Positions 39,118 to 47,724 are shown, numbered from the stretch's first letter. The stretch: DNA of 64,000 nucleotides from Bailinhaonella thermotolerans (GCF_003594875.1 NZ_QZEY01000014.1:62001-126000); one strand, 5' to 3'. Numbers and translations are program-made. The notes: a model not told the origin generated them from the letters alone.

Positions 39118-40608
39118 TCAGAGGCCGTGGCAGGCGCAGACGGGGCGGGCGAGCGCGGGGGTGGCCGGGTCCCCGGCGGCGGCCTCGGCGTCGTCGAGGA
39201 GGCGCTGCCGGTGCCCGGGGGAGATGTAGCGGCCCCGGACCACCACCGAGTGCACCCTGGCGGTGTTGCGGATGTCGGCCAGCGGGTTCGCCTCGACCGC
39301 GAAGAGGTCGGCGGCCCTGCCGGGGGCGACCGTCCCCGTCGTGGCCGAGCGCCCCAGGTAGCGGGCGGCGTCGCGGGTCATGGTCTGGATCGCGGCCATC
39401 GGCGAGAGCCCGGCCGAGACGAGCAGCTCCAGCTCGTCGTGGGCGCTGAAGCCCGGGAAGACGTAGGGGTTCATGCAGTCCGTGCCGCCGAGGACGCCCA
39501 CCCCCGCGCGGTGCATCCGGCCCACGATCGCGAGCTGGTTCCGGAAGTACCTCCGCTGCGCCGCGATCTGCTCGGGCGTGACCGGCGCGAACAGCTTCAG
39601 CGCCCGCACCCACAGCTCCCGGTCCGCCGCGGTGACGTACTTCAGCCGGGGGTCGTTCGCGTACGTGTCCAGGGGGCTGCTGATGACGCGGAGCACCGTC
39701 AGCGTCGGCGACTGCCAGGTCCGGTTCCGCCGGAGCATCCTGTGGAACTCGCGCGCCCTGGCCTCGTCCTGACTCTCGGCCGCGAGCCGCTCGAACTCCC
39801 GCACCATGTCGAACCAGACGCGGGGGCGGGCGGGGTCGATCGGCGTCTCCGCCATCCGGCGGCGGAACTCCTCCTCCCGGCTGGACACCGCCAGCAGCTG
39901 GCCGAACAGGTGCTCGAAGGCGCGGTGTCCGGCCCGGCTCGCCTCCGCCGCGGGCACCAGGTAGGGGAGGTGGCCGCCGACCGGCAGCCCGAGCCGCCGC
40001 GCCTCGCCGAGGATCGCGCGGTAGGTGTGCGGCTCCAGGTAGGAGTAGACCTTCATGAAGTCGGCACCCAGTTCCCTGGCCGCGTGCACCGCCTCGCGCG
40101 CCTCGGCCTCGGTGGCCACCTTGGTGACGGGCGGTCCGAGCAGCGAGACCGGGCCGTCCACGACGTTGCTCGCGATGACCTGGCGCGGGCCGAGGACCTC
40201 GCCCTTCTCGATCCGCCCGCGCAGCTCGAAGAGCGGGGGCGTGCCCCACATGTCCCGGACTCCGGTGACGCCGTTGGCGATGAGCAGCGGGAGCCCGATC
40301 CGCTCCTGGTAGGTCCCGTGCGAGTGCATGTCCCACAGGCCCGGCAGGAGGAACTTCCCCCGCAGGTCCACCACCCGCGCTCCCCGGGGCGCCCGCAGGT
40401 CCCGGACCGTCCCCGCCCACACGATCCACTCGCCCGCGATCACCACGGCGGCGTCGCGCACCGGCGGGCGGCCCGTCCCGTCGATGAGCGTGGCCCCGCG
40501 CAGCACCGTGACGTCGCCGCGCCTTCGGGCGCCGGGCATCGCCAGGTGGGCGGCGCTCCCGGCCCCGGCCAGGGACAGGGCGCGCAGGAAGTCGCGGCGG
40601 TTCGGCAC
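39118..40608 (-). CDS. Tat-exported amidohydrolase
   Basis: Probable metal-dependent hydrolase of the amidohydrolase superfamily, 496 aa. The GTG at 40608 (GAGGG upstream) gives PNRRDFLRALSLAGAGSAAHLA, a twin-arginine signal with RRDFL. The catalytic domain begins LRGATLIDGTGRPPVRDAAVVI; the first metal site is DMHSHG, followed by GGHLPY, HRAFEH and GGTD, and the end has the beta-sandwich GTVAPGRAADLFAVEANPLADI. A Cys pair near the C-terminus (PVCACHGL) is unusual. Substrate (imidazolonepropionase-, prolidase- or D-aminoacylase-like) cannot be fixed. Upstream a three-copy GTACGGCGG repeat may flank its promoter. Confidence 0.87.
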   Translation of the reverse strand: MPNRRDFLRALSLAGAGSAAHLAMPGARRRGDVTVLRGATLIDGTGRPPVRDAAVVIAGEWIVWAGTVRDLRAPRGARVVDLRGKFLLPGLWDMHSHGTYQERIGLPLLIANGVTGVRDMWGTPPLFELRGRIEKGEVLGPRQVIASNVVDGPVSLLGPPVTKVATEAEAREAVHAARELGADFMKVYSYLEPHTYRAILGEARRLGLPVGGHLPYLVPAAEASRAGHRAFEHLFGQLLAVSSREEEFRRRMAETPIDPARPRVWFDMVREFERLAAESQDEARAREFHRMLRRNRTWQSPTLTVLRVISSPLDTYANDPRLKYVTAADRELWVRALKLFAPVTPEQIAAQRRYFRNQLAIVGRMHRAGVGVLGGTDCMNPYVFPGFSAHDELELLVSAGLSPMAAIQTMTRDAARYLGRSATTGTVAPGRAADLFAVEANPLADIRNTARVHSVVVRGRYISPGHRQRLLDDAEAAAGDPATPALARPVCACHGL

Positions 40609-40724
40609 GGCTCCGCCCTCCCCGGGCCGCCGCGGTCCCGCGCCGCGCGGGGCTCCGGCGCGCCGGCCCCGGCCGCCAGACTCCCACCGCCGCCCGGCGG
40701 GGCCAAGGCCCAACGTCACACCCG

Positions 40725-40785
40725 CGCCGTACGGCGGTTCGCGCGCCCCGGCCGTACGGCGGTTCACGCCCCGGCCGTACGGCGG
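40725..40785. repeat. Three-copy GCCGTACGGCGG tandem repeat
   Basis: GTACGG cores at 40729, 40754 and 40777 (25 and 23 bases apart) within units of the form CCCCGGCCGTACGGCGGTTC. Non-coding, in the 249-base gap between two minus-strand genes. Same repeat family as elsewhere in the window. Confidence 0.8.
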
Positions 40786-40857
40786 GCGGGCCCGGCGGCG
40801 CGGCGGAAGGGCGGGCCGGCGCGGGCCGGCGTGTGGGCGGCGCGCGGGTGGCGCGGG

Positions 40858-41475
40858 TCAGCGGGCCTCGGCGGCGACGCGGAGGCCGATGAGGATGAAG
40901 ACGGCCCCGGCGGTCTGTTCGAGGCGGCGCTTCACGGCGGGGCGGGTCAGGCGGGCGCGCATCGCCCCGGCGGTGAACACGAGCAGGGCGGTCCAGGCGA
41001 GGCCGAGGGCGACGTGGACCGAGACCAGGAGCAGGGTCGCGGGGAGCATGGGGGCGTCGGCGGGGACGAACTGCGGGAGCAGGGTCATGTACGGGATGCC
41101 GACCTTGGGGTTGAGCAGGTTCGTGACCAGGCCGGTGCGCAGGGCGGCGCGGGTCCCGGCGGGGGCGTCCGCCGTGGCGGCCGGGGCGGCCCCGCGCGCG
41201 GCCCAGAGGGCGCGTGCGCCGAGGTAGAGGAGGTAGGCGGCGCCCGCCCAGCGGACGACGTCGTAGGCGACCTCGGAGGCGGCGAGCAGGGCCGTGAGGC
41301 CGACGGCCGTGGCCACGCCCCAGACGTAGCAGCCCAGGCCGATGCCGAGACCGGCCGCCCAGCCCGCGCGGCGGCCTCCGCCGAGCGTGCTGCGCAGCAC
41401 GAGCATCGTGTCGAGGCCCGGTGTGACCGTCAGCACGAGGGCGACGGCGGCGAATCCCAGGGTGGCGGCGAGCAT
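40858..41475 (-). CDS. LysE/RhtB-family amino-acid exporter
   Basis: Small six-helix exporter of amino acids or related molecules, 205 aa from the ATG at 41475. It has the family N-terminus MLAATLGFAAVALVLTVTPG, the central YLLYLGARALWAA and the signature LVTNLLNPKVGIPYMTLLPQF. The ATG at 41475 is preferred to one eight codons upstream (41499) because TATGAT lies six bases before it (leaderless), and it gives the normal length. A second LysE-family gene occurs at 52525-53172. Substrate unknown. Confidence 0.9.
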   Translation of the reverse strand: MLAATLGFAAVALVLTVTPGLDTMLVLRSTLGGGRRAGWAAGLGIGLGCYVWGVATAVGLTALLAASEVAYDVVRWAGAAYLLYLGARALWAARGAAPAATADAPAGTRAALRTGLVTNLLNPKVGIPYMTLLPQFVPADAPMLPATLLLVSVHVALGLAWTALLVFTAGAMRARLTRPAVKRRLEQTAGAVFILIGLRVAAEAR

Positions 41476-41481
41476 CCACGA

Positions 41482-41487
41482 ATCATA
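41482..41487 (-). promoter_or_regulatory. Leaderless -10 box of the LysE gene
   Basis: TATGAT, close to the consensus, is six bases before the ATG at 41475 on the minus strand, within a short AT-rich patch that stands out in this GC-rich gap. Confidence 0.5.
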
Positions 41488-41499
41488 ATTTGTCCGCAT

Positions 41500-41788
41500 T
41501 TACTGCCGGGGACCGCGTCGGGAAGTCCGTTCAGCGAACTCTCAGCCCAGCCTCAGCCGTGGTGGAGCCCCACCCCCCAGAGTCGTAGGTGCACCAGACG
41601 CTGTGGGGTCATCCAAGGGTCAGCCGGGCCCCCGGGTCCGGCGGCAGCCGTGGGCGGCGCCTTCCCCCCGTGAGGCGCCGCCCGCGCCCTGCCCGCCCCG
41701 CCCGCCCCGTCCGCTCTGCCCTGCGGCCCCTGACCCGCGCGTCCGGCGCCGCCGTACGGCTCCCGCCCGCCGCCGTTCCGTGGTCTGG
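41500..41788. other. Divergent intergenic region, no gene seen
   Basis: The gap between the LysE and PlsC genes holds a GC-rich stretch of short Pro/Arg-type frames, none convincing on either strand, and one CCGTACGGC (about 41751). The PlsC promoter and operator lie at its right end. Confidence 0.5.
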
Positions 41789-41807
41789 ACCTACCCTTGC
41801 GTAGGTT
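41789..41807 (+). promoter_or_regulatory. Inverted repeat and -10 upstream of plsC
   Basis: ACCTAC-CCTTGC-GTAGGT (41789-41806) is a perfect 6-bp dyad that overlaps the TAGGTT -10-like box (41802-41807), 12 bases before the start of the acyltransferase gene. Dyads of the ACCTAC/GTAGGT type placed on promoters are typical of TetR-family control; which regulator binds is unknown. Confidence 0.45.
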
Positions 41808-41819
41808 ACGGTTCGAGTC

Positions 41820-42572
41820 ATGGCCGACTTCGTATATCCGCCGGTGATCGCCCTCGCGAAGACCATGTTCCGCGCCCTGGACATGCGGCTGCGCGTGGAG
41901 GGGGCCGAGCGGGTGCCGCGCACGGGAGGCGCGGTGCTCGTCAGCAACCACATCAGCTACCTGGACTTCATCTTCGCCGGTCTCGCCGCGCACCCCTCGC
42001 GGCGCTTCGTCCGCTTCATGGCGAAGAAAGAGGTCTTCGACCACAAGATCTCGGGCCCGCTGATGCGTGGCATGCACCACATCCCGGTCGACCGCGAGGC
42101 CGGCGCCGCCTCCTACCGGCAGGCCCTGGCCGCCCTGAAGTCCGGTGAGGTCGTCGGCGTCTTCGCCGAGGCCACCATCAGCCGGTCCTTCACCATCAAG
42201 GAGATCAAGAGCGGCGCGGTCCGCATGGCCTCCTCCGCGAACGTCCCGATCATCCCCATCGCCCTGTGGGGCACCCAGCGCTTCTGGACCAAGGGCCGCT
42301 CCAAGAACCTCACCCAGCGCCACGTCCCGATCGACATCTACGTCGGCGAGCCCATCGCGCCCCCGTCCCGCGCCGAGGTCGAGGCCACCACGGTCGAGCT
42401 GCGCTCCCGCATGGAGCGACTCCTCGACCGCGCGCAGCGGGAGTACCCCGAGAGCCCCTCGGGACCGGCCGACTCCTGGTGGCTCCCCGCCCACCTCGGC
42501 GGCACCGCCCCCACCCCCGAGGAGGCCGAGCGGCTGGACGCCGAGGAGCGCAAGCGCCGCCAGGATTCCTGA
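41820..42572 (+). CDS. 1-acyl-sn-glycerol-3-phosphate acyltransferase (PlsC family)
   Basis: Membrane-associated acyltransferase that acylates lysophosphatidic acid in phospholipid synthesis. The 250-aa protein contains the catalytic NHISYLD (HX4D, near 42-48), GMHHIPVDR, FAEATISRSF in the place of the FPEGTRS motif, and IIPIALWGTQRFW. The FAEAT variant is seen in an actinobacterial subgroup, so the acceptor may differ. The ATG at 41820 lacks a clear Shine-Dalgarno but follows the -10 by 12 bases, so the leader is very short. No operon partner. Confidence 0.88.
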   Translation: MADFVYPPVIALAKTMFRALDMRLRVEGAERVPRTGGAVLVSNHISYLDFIFAGLAAHPSRRFVRFMAKKEVFDHKISGPLMRGMHHIPVDREAGAASYRQALAALKSGEVVGVFAEATISRSFTIKEIKSGAVRMASSANVPIIPIALWGTQRFWTKGRSKNLTQRHVPIDIYVGEPIAPPSRAEVEATTVELRSRMERLLDRAQREYPESPSGPADSWWLPAHLGGTAPTPEEAERLDAEERKRRQDS

Positions 42573-42903
42573 CCCTCCCGCACCCCCCGGACCCGGTTCC
42601 TCCGGGAAAACCCGCCCCGCGAGCCGTACGCCCGGAAATCCCCGCGCCGCATTCCCGGAAACCGCCGCGAAAGCCGTACGGCCATGCGGCGGAAACCGCC
42701 GGTGAAATCTCCGGCGAAAGCCGTACGGGGCCGTATGAAACGGGCGGGTAATTCCGGGGGAGTGGCGGAAACGCGGGTGCGCGCCGACCGGGGGAGGCGT
42801 ATACATCGGGTAGGCCCGCGCGTTTCCGACCGGGGGCCGCCTGCCCGGCCGGGAGGGCGGCGGCGGGAGCGCTTGAGGGCTCTCGACCTCGCGAGGAGGG
42901 CGA
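42573..42903. other. Intergenic region with scattered GCCGTACGG sites
   Basis: The 331-base gap has no gene. It carries four GTACGG/GTACG sites (about 42627, 42676, 42722, 42731) among repeated AAACCGCCG and GGCGAAAGCCGTACG words, so it reads as a degraded array of the same repeat family. It is less GC-rich than the rest of the window. GAGGAGGG at its end is the Shine-Dalgarno of the next gene. Confidence 0.55.
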
Positions 42904-44637
42904 ATGGCGAATTCGGCTCCGAGGCTGAGCAACGCGACGCGCTATCTGTGCGCGGGGGCCTATCTGGACACCGCGTTCCGGGACCGGGCCATCCAGGAGT
43001 TGGTGGACGACCGGCACCGCGCGGTCGTGCCCTCGCACGGCGGGGTGGACGTCGGCGTCGTCGCCCGGCACTGCCTCAACGCGCGCGGCCGGCTGGTGGT
43101 GCGCGACCTGCTGATCTTCCTGGCGCTGGTGATCGCGGTCGTCGTCGAGCCGGTCCTCGCGGTCACGACGATGGTGCTCATGGCGCCGCTGGCGATCCTG
43201 GCCACGGCCGTCCAGCGCGCGCGGCCCGCGCTGCGGCCGATGCTGACGGCGCTGGCGATCGGCGGCATGGTGCTCCTGGCGCTGTACCTCGTGGTGCCGC
43301 TCGTGGCGACGCTGATCGCGACGGCGTCCGACCCCTTCGGCTCGCCGGGCGACTTCGACTCACCGGGGTTCGCCTCGGCCTGGATCTTCTCGCTGCTGAT
43401 GCTGCTCGCCGCGGCGGGCGTCGTCGTGGGGTACCGGGTCGTGGTGTACCGCGTGCTGGCCGGGTCGCTGGCCCCGGGCGGGAACGCGACGGTGCCCGAG
43501 GCGACCGGGCCGGACGCCGACCGGCTGGAGTACGTCGAGACGGCCCAGTGGGGCAACGTCACCCTCTACTCCAACGAGAATCCCTTCATCGGCGCGGGGA
43601 ACGTCCAGCGCGCCTGGTCGATCGCGGTCGAGCTGGACCGCGCCCGCGACGGGTCCTCCGGCGCACGGGACGCCCGCGAGCCCCGGCCCGAGATCCGGCT
43701 GGACCCGCTGGACCTGCACGACTTCGTGCGCACGCGGCTGAGCCAGATGCGCGACGAGGTGGCGCACCCGGCCGAGCGGATCGAGCGGCTGCACCCGTCC
43801 GACCACGTCGTGGCCGCCGGGCGGTTCAACCAGGTGGACTGGCCGACGACCCGGATGCGCGGGCGCGAGTCGGGCGGCGAGGGCCCGATCCACCCGCTCG
43901 TCAACCGGGAGGGACTGCTCCCGGTCACCAACGCCTCCCCGGCCGCGATCCGCGCGCTGATCCGCCAGCCCCAGGGCGGCGTCCGCTACTACCAGCGCGT
44001 CACCGTCGGCGCGGAGATGCCGCCGATCTACGACGAGACCGGCGCGCCGCTCGCCCCCGGCGCCGACCAGGAGATCCTGGTCTCGGCGTTCATCCACCTG
44101 GCCGTCGAGGGCCGCATGCTCTACACCCAGTTCGTGGTGACCGTGCTCCCGCCGGTGCGCGACGAGTACCATGTCGTGGACCTGCTGCCCTCGCTCACGC
44201 CGTTCTGGATGGGCGTGGAGGCCCTCCGCAGCCTGCGCCTGTCGATCTTCCGCGACATCCTCGGCGCGCCGTACCGGCTGATCCGCCACGGCGTGCTCCT
44301 CGCGCTGCGGAACGTCCGGTACAAGAACCCCGCGAAGTACGTCCTGTTCGACTACGGCGCGCGGGTGAGCGTGCGGGAGCTCGGGGCCGAGCGGGAGCCG
44401 TGGACCTACATGCAGCGGCTGGACTCGTTCAAGTACACCCGGCTCATCGAGGAGCGGCTGACCGAGGCCGTGCTCGACTACCTCGAACGGCACAACGTGG
44501 ACACCGCGGCCTACCGCCAGCAGGCGGCGGGCATCATCCAGGCCGGCACCCTGATCACCGGCGGCACGTTCCACGGGCCCACCGCCGTCGGCGCGGCCGC
44601 CCAGGCCACCGCCACCACCATCCGCACCCCCTCCTAG
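42904..44637 (+). CDS. Four-helix membrane protein with C-terminal amyloid-like GGxFxGxTAxG motif
   Basis: Unknown function, 577 aa. N-terminal cytosolic segment (1-65), then four predicted transmembrane segments (about 68-86, 87-101, 112-138 and 156-184) and a roughly 390-residue soluble region (for example WGNVTLYSNENPFIGAG, FIHLAVEGRMLYTQFVVTVLPP, YHVVDLLPSL) that looks folded and conserved. The last 30 residues read AGTLITGGTFHGPTAVG and a short Ala/Thr tail; this motif recurs at the N-terminus of the next gene's product, 13 bases downstream. Such matched glycine-rich motifs resemble bacterial amyloid signalling (RHIM-like) motifs. ATG 42904 has GAGGAGGG upstream. Confidence 0.78.
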   Translation: MANSAPRLSNATRYLCAGAYLDTAFRDRAIQELVDDRHRAVVPSHGGVDVGVVARHCLNARGRLVVRDLLIFLALVIAVVVEPVLAVTTMVLMAPLAILATAVQRARPALRPMLTALAIGGMVLLALYLVVPLVATLIATASDPFGSPGDFDSPGFASAWIFSLLMLLAAAGVVVGYRVVVYRVLAGSLAPGGNATVPEATGPDADRLEYVETAQWGNVTLYSNENPFIGAGNVQRAWSIAVELDRARDGSSGARDAREPRPEIRLDPLDLHDFVRTRLSQMRDEVAHPAERIERLHPSDHVVAAGRFNQVDWPTTRMRGRESGGEGPIHPLVNREGLLPVTNASPAAIRALIRQPQGGVRYYQRVTVGAEMPPIYDETGAPLAPGADQEILVSAFIHLAVEGRMLYTQFVVTVLPPVRDEYHVVDLLPSLTPFWMGVEALRSLRLSIFRDILGAPYRLIRHGVLLALRNVRYKNPAKYVLFDYGARVSVRELGAEREPWTYMQRLDSFKYTRLIEERLTEAVLDYLERHNVDTAAYRQQAAGIIQAGTLITGGTFHGPTAVGAAAQATATTIRTPS

Positions 44638-44650
44638 GAGAGGCACGGCG

Positions 44651-44995
44651 ATGCGCGAGCACCCCGACGACGCCGGCGTCCACGTGAGCGGCGGCAACTT
44701 CTTCGGCGCCACCGCGATCGGCCCCGGCGCGCACGCGGTCCACAACGTCGGCGGCGGCCGGGGCGCCGCCGAGGTGGCGCGCCTCATCGAACTGATCGAG
44801 GCGTACGCCGACCGCCTGCCCGACCCCGAGGCCGCCCGGCGGGAGGCCGGGGAACTGCTCGCCGAGACGCGGCGGCCGGACGCCGACAAGGGCCGCGTCC
44901 GGGCCGCGCTTGACTCCCTCGCCGAGCGCGTCGCCCCGGTGAACACGCTGCTGGAGCTGGTCACGGCCCTGAAGTCGCTGCTCCTCGGCGAGTGA
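44651..44995 (+). CDS. Small protein with N-terminal amyloid-like motif and helical domain
   Basis: 114 aa. Residues 9-33 read GVHVSGGNFFGATAIG, then PGAHAVHN, matching the C-terminal motif of the upstream membrane protein (ten identities over 25 positions: G, GG, F, G, TA, G, A, A). The rest is a helical bundle (RLIELIEAYADRLPDPEAARREAG, then VRAALDSLAERVAPVNTLLELVTALKSLLLGE), like small actinobacterial proteins grouped as DUF5955-like; that family name is tentative. AGGAGAGG precedes the ATG and the gap to the upstream gene is 13 bases, so the two form an operon and probably interact through the shared motif. Confidence 0.8.
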   Translation: MREHPDDAGVHVSGGNFFGATAIGPGAHAVHNVGGGRGAAEVARLIELIEAYADRLPDPEAARREAGELLAETRRPDADKGRVRAALDSLAERVAPVNTLLELVTALKSLLLGE

Positions 44996-45004
44996 CCCCC
45001 GCCG

Positions 45005-45120
45005 CCCGCCGTACGGCGCGGACGCCGGATCGTACGGCGTGGACAGCGGGCCGTACGGCGCGGGCGCCGGGCCGTGCGGGTGCCGGGCCGTACGGGCGCG
45101 GGCGCCCGATGCCGTACGGC
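45005..45120. repeat. Six-copy ~21-bp GTACGGCG tandem array
   Basis: GTACGG (or GTGCGG once) cores at 45011, 45032, 45053, 45074, 45090 and 45114; the first four are exactly 21 bases apart. Units read roughly GCCGTACGGCGCGGGCGCCGG. Non-coding, between the amyloid-motif pair and the AAA ATPase gene. Confidence 0.85.
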
Positions 45121-45210
45121 CTGGGTGGTCGCGCGCCCCGGTGCGCGCGCCGGCCCGGGCGGAGGTGGTCGGGCCGGAAAACACGTGGACCCCGGGGGGT
45201 GTCAGGGCCC

Positions 45211-46362
45211 ATGATCGAAGGCATGTTCGTTGCCGCCGAGGCGCCGGGGGAGGAGGAGCCCGCGGCCCCCCTTCCTCGTGGATTCAAGCTCGACTCCTCC
45301 GACTCCCTGTTCGACGTGGTGGACCTGCTCCTGCTCACCGAGTTCGCGTCGGGGCGCCAGCCCTGGGCGTACAAGGCGAAGGTGGACCGGGCCCGCCGCG
45401 ACGCCCCGCTGATGCCGTCCAACGGGCGGGTGCTGCGCGTGGTCCGCTCGCCCGAGCGGGAGATGCGGCTGGCCTGCGGCGACGGCTGGACCCTGCAGTC
45501 CGTGCGCTGGAAGGGCGGCGACGCCCACCTGGAGGTCACCGCCGCCACCGAGGAACTCGGCCGGCTCGTGATCGAGCAGGCCACGAAGGACGCCGCGGAC
45601 CCGATCGAGCCCGCCGAGGAGCGGGTCGAGATGGGGTTCTGGCACCACGACGGGCGCTGCGCGCGGCGGTCCGAACGCGCGATCACCGGCTCGACCTGGG
45701 CCGAGATCCGCGCCAACTACGCCCGGCCGGTCGCCGCCGCCTTCGACGAGCTCATGAGCCTGGACCCGGCCACGGCGGACGGGCGGCTGCTGCTCCTGCA
45801 CGGCCCGCCCGGCACCGGCAAGACCACCGCCCTGCGCACGCTCGCCCGCGAGTGGCGGGCGTGGTGCCAGGCCGACTGCGTGCTCGATCCCGAGCGTCTG
45901 TTCGGCGATCCGGGGTACCTCATGGAGGTGGCCATCGGAGACGAGGACGAGGACGAGGACGAGGACCGGCGCCGCAGGCGCCTGCTCATCCTGGAGGACT
46001 GCGACGAGCTGATCCGCGGGGACGCCAAGGCGTCCACGGGTCAGGCCCTGTCGCGCCTGCTCAACCTCACCGACGGCCTCCTCGGCCAGGGCCGCGACGT
46101 GCTCGTCGCGATCACCACGAACGAGGACCTGACCCGCCTGCACCCGGCGGTCGTACGGCCGGGCCGATGCCTCGCCCAGATCGAGGTGGGCCCGCTGCCG
46201 CGCGCCGAGGCCGTCGCCTGGCTGGGCGACGTCGCCGCCGACGTGCCCCCGGAGGGCGCGACGCTGGCGGAGCTGATCGCGCTGCGCTCCGGCCGCGCGG
46301 CGTCCCGCGCGTCGGGGTCCGGGTCCGGATCCGGCTCCCAGGCGACGGGGTTCTACCTGTGA
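45211..46362 (+). CDS. AAA-family ATPase with N-terminal DUF5925-like domain
   Basis: 383-aa ATPase. N-terminal domain (about 20-155) includes FKLDSSDSLFDVVDLLLLTEF and YKAKVDRARRDAPLMPSNG, then an AAA module: Walker A LLLHGPPGTGKTT, an acidic run of DED repeats, Walker B LLILEDCDEL, sensor AITTNED and the arginine-finger-like RPGRCLAQIEVG. It resembles actinobacterial AAA proteins annotated with DUF5925; no substrate is known. The ATG at 45211 follows only a weak Shine-Dalgarno. Its end overlaps arfB by four bases (GTGA), so the two are coupled, which suggests a role around stalled ribosomes or simply conserved linkage. Confidence 0.85.
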   Translation: MIEGMFVAAEAPGEEEPAAPLPRGFKLDSSDSLFDVVDLLLLTEFASGRQPWAYKAKVDRARRDAPLMPSNGRVLRVVRSPEREMRLACGDGWTLQSVRWKGGDAHLEVTAATEELGRLVIEQATKDAADPIEPAEERVEMGFWHHDGRCARRSERAITGSTWAEIRANYARPVAAAFDELMSLDPATADGRLLLLHGPPGTGKTTALRTLAREWRAWCQADCVLDPERLFGDPGYLMEVAIGDEDEDEDEDRRRRRLLILEDCDELIRGDAKASTGQALSRLLNLTDGLLGQGRDVLVAITTNEDLTRLHPAVVRPGRCLAQIEVGPLPRAEAVAWLGDVAADVPPEGATLAELIALRSGRAASRASGSGSGSGSQATGFYL

Positions 46363-46775
46363 GGGAGATCCGCGTCACGTCCTCGGTCGCCATCCCGGCG
46401 TCCGAGCTGAACTGGCGTTTCTCGCGCTCGTCCGGGCCGGGCGGCCAGTCGGTCAACACCGCCGACAGCCGCGCGGAGCTGAGCTGGGACCTGGCCTCCT
46501 CGGCCGCGCTCTCGCCCGCGCAGCGCGAGCGCGCCCTGGAGCGCCTGTCCAAGCGGCTCGTGGACGGCGTGCTCACGATCGCCGCGTCGGAGTTCCGCTC
46601 CCAGCTCCGCAACCGCGAGGCCGCCGAGACACGCCTCGCCGCCCTCGTCCGCGACGCCATCGCCCCGCCCCCGAAGAAGCGCCGCCCCACCAAGCCCAGC
46701 CGCCGCGCCGTCGAACGCCGCCTGGACTCCAAGCGCCGCCGCTCCGAGCTCAAGCGCCTCCGCCGCGCCGACTGA
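46359..46775 (+). CDS. arfB: Alternative ribosome-rescue hydrolase ArfB (YaeJ)
   Basis: Releases nascent chains from ribosomes stalled without a stop codon. The 138-aa protein has the release-factor-like catalytic domain with the GGQ motif (RSSGPGGQSVN) near 30 and the very basic C-terminal tail (PKKRRPTKPSRRAVERR and SKRRRSELKRLRR) that occupies the empty mRNA channel. GTG 46359 overlaps the stop of the AAA ATPase gene. Length matches the family. Confidence 0.93.
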   Translation: MREIRVTSSVAIPASELNWRFSRSSGPGGQSVNTADSRAELSWDLASSAALSPAQRERALERLSKRLVDGVLTIAASEFRSQLRNREAAETRLAALVRDAIAPPPKKRRPTKPSRRAVERRLDSKRRRSELKRLRRAD

Positions 46776-47102
46776 CCCACCCCGCCGCACGCCCTCGCGG
46801 TCCGCACGCCCCTCGCGGTCCGCATGACCCGCCGCGCTCGTCGCCCGCCCGTGCCGCGATCCGGGGATCCGCACCGCCTCCCGCCGCAGGGCGTCGCGTC
46901 ACGCACATCACCGTCAGGTCGGGCCGCCCGCGCGTCCGCCCTCCAAGCCGTCCCGGGGCCTCCGCCGTCAGGCGGCACCCTCCCGGGTCCCCTCCGTCGT
47001 CCAGAGCAGGCGAGGACGATCCCGCGGCGCGCCCGGGCCCGCCCTCCGTCCGCCGGAGGTCGCGCCGGGGCCGTCAGGCGCGGCGGGCGGTGGCCGGCGG
47101 GG
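46776..47102. other. Intergenic region, short tandem repeat, no gene seen
   Basis: No convincing coding sequence on either strand. An 18-base unit (CCCTCGCGGTCCGCACGC) is duplicated at about 46792-46826. The right end leads into the convergent secreted-protein gene. Confidence 0.5.
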
Positions 47103-47558
47103 TCACCACGAGCCGCAGGTGCCGACGTAGCCGGTCCGGACGTTCCAGTTGCAGACCCGGAAGCGCACGTCGCGGAACCCGTCCCCGGACCAGTTGATGG
47201 TGTGGGGGTTGCTGGAGTACATGGACCCGCTGGGCGCGGCCTCCCAGCCGAAGTACTCCAGGTTGTAGTACCCCGACCACTGCAGCATCCCGGCGTACGG
47301 ATCGCGGAACGGCCCGCAGGTGGCCCGGCTCGTGTCCCAGGTCAGCCGTCCCCGGAACGCGATGTGGTAGCTCCCGCTCCCGTCCGGCGAGTAGGTGTAG
47401 TCGAACCGCGCCGTCGCGCAGTGGTTCCCGCTGTACCGCGTGATCGTGGCCGCCGCCTGCGCCGAGGGCACCCCGCCCACGACCCCCAAAGCCGCGGCCA
47501 CCCCCACCGCGGCCCCGCGCGCCCAACCCCTGGCCGACCGTCGCCCGAACCACCCCAT
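47103..47558 (-). CDS. Small secreted aromatic-rich protein
   Basis: 151 aa, exported. The ATG at 47558, six bases after GGAGAGGAG, gives MGWFGRRSARGWARG, a hydrophobic AAVGVAAALGVVGG and a probable AQA-A cleavage near 35. The mature part (about 115 aa) has four cysteines (NHCATARF, ATCGPF, VCNW, GTCGSW) and many Tyr/Trp/Gly residues (FDYTYSPDGSGSYHI, LQWSGYYNLEYFGWE), as in small beta-sandwich extracellular proteins. No family recognised. It is divergent from the next gene. Confidence 0.75.
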   Translation of the reverse strand: MGWFGRRSARGWARGAAVGVAAALGVVGGVPSAQAAATITRYSGNHCATARFDYTYSPDGSGSYHIAFRGRLTWDTSRATCGPFRDPYAGMLQWSGYYNLEYFGWEAAPSGSMYSSNPHTINWSGDGFRDVRFRVCNWNVRTGYVGTCGSW

Positions 47559-47724
47559 GACCATCTCCTCTCCACCCACCCCCCGCCATATCGCCCAAAG
47601 CCCCCTGACCCCCACCATCCACCCAAACCCCCAGCCCCACAACACCCCTCGGGCGAAACCGCTGACACGGCATACGCTCTCCTCGTGTTCCGCCCCCTCC
47701 CGCCCGGGCCATGGTGATCGGCCG

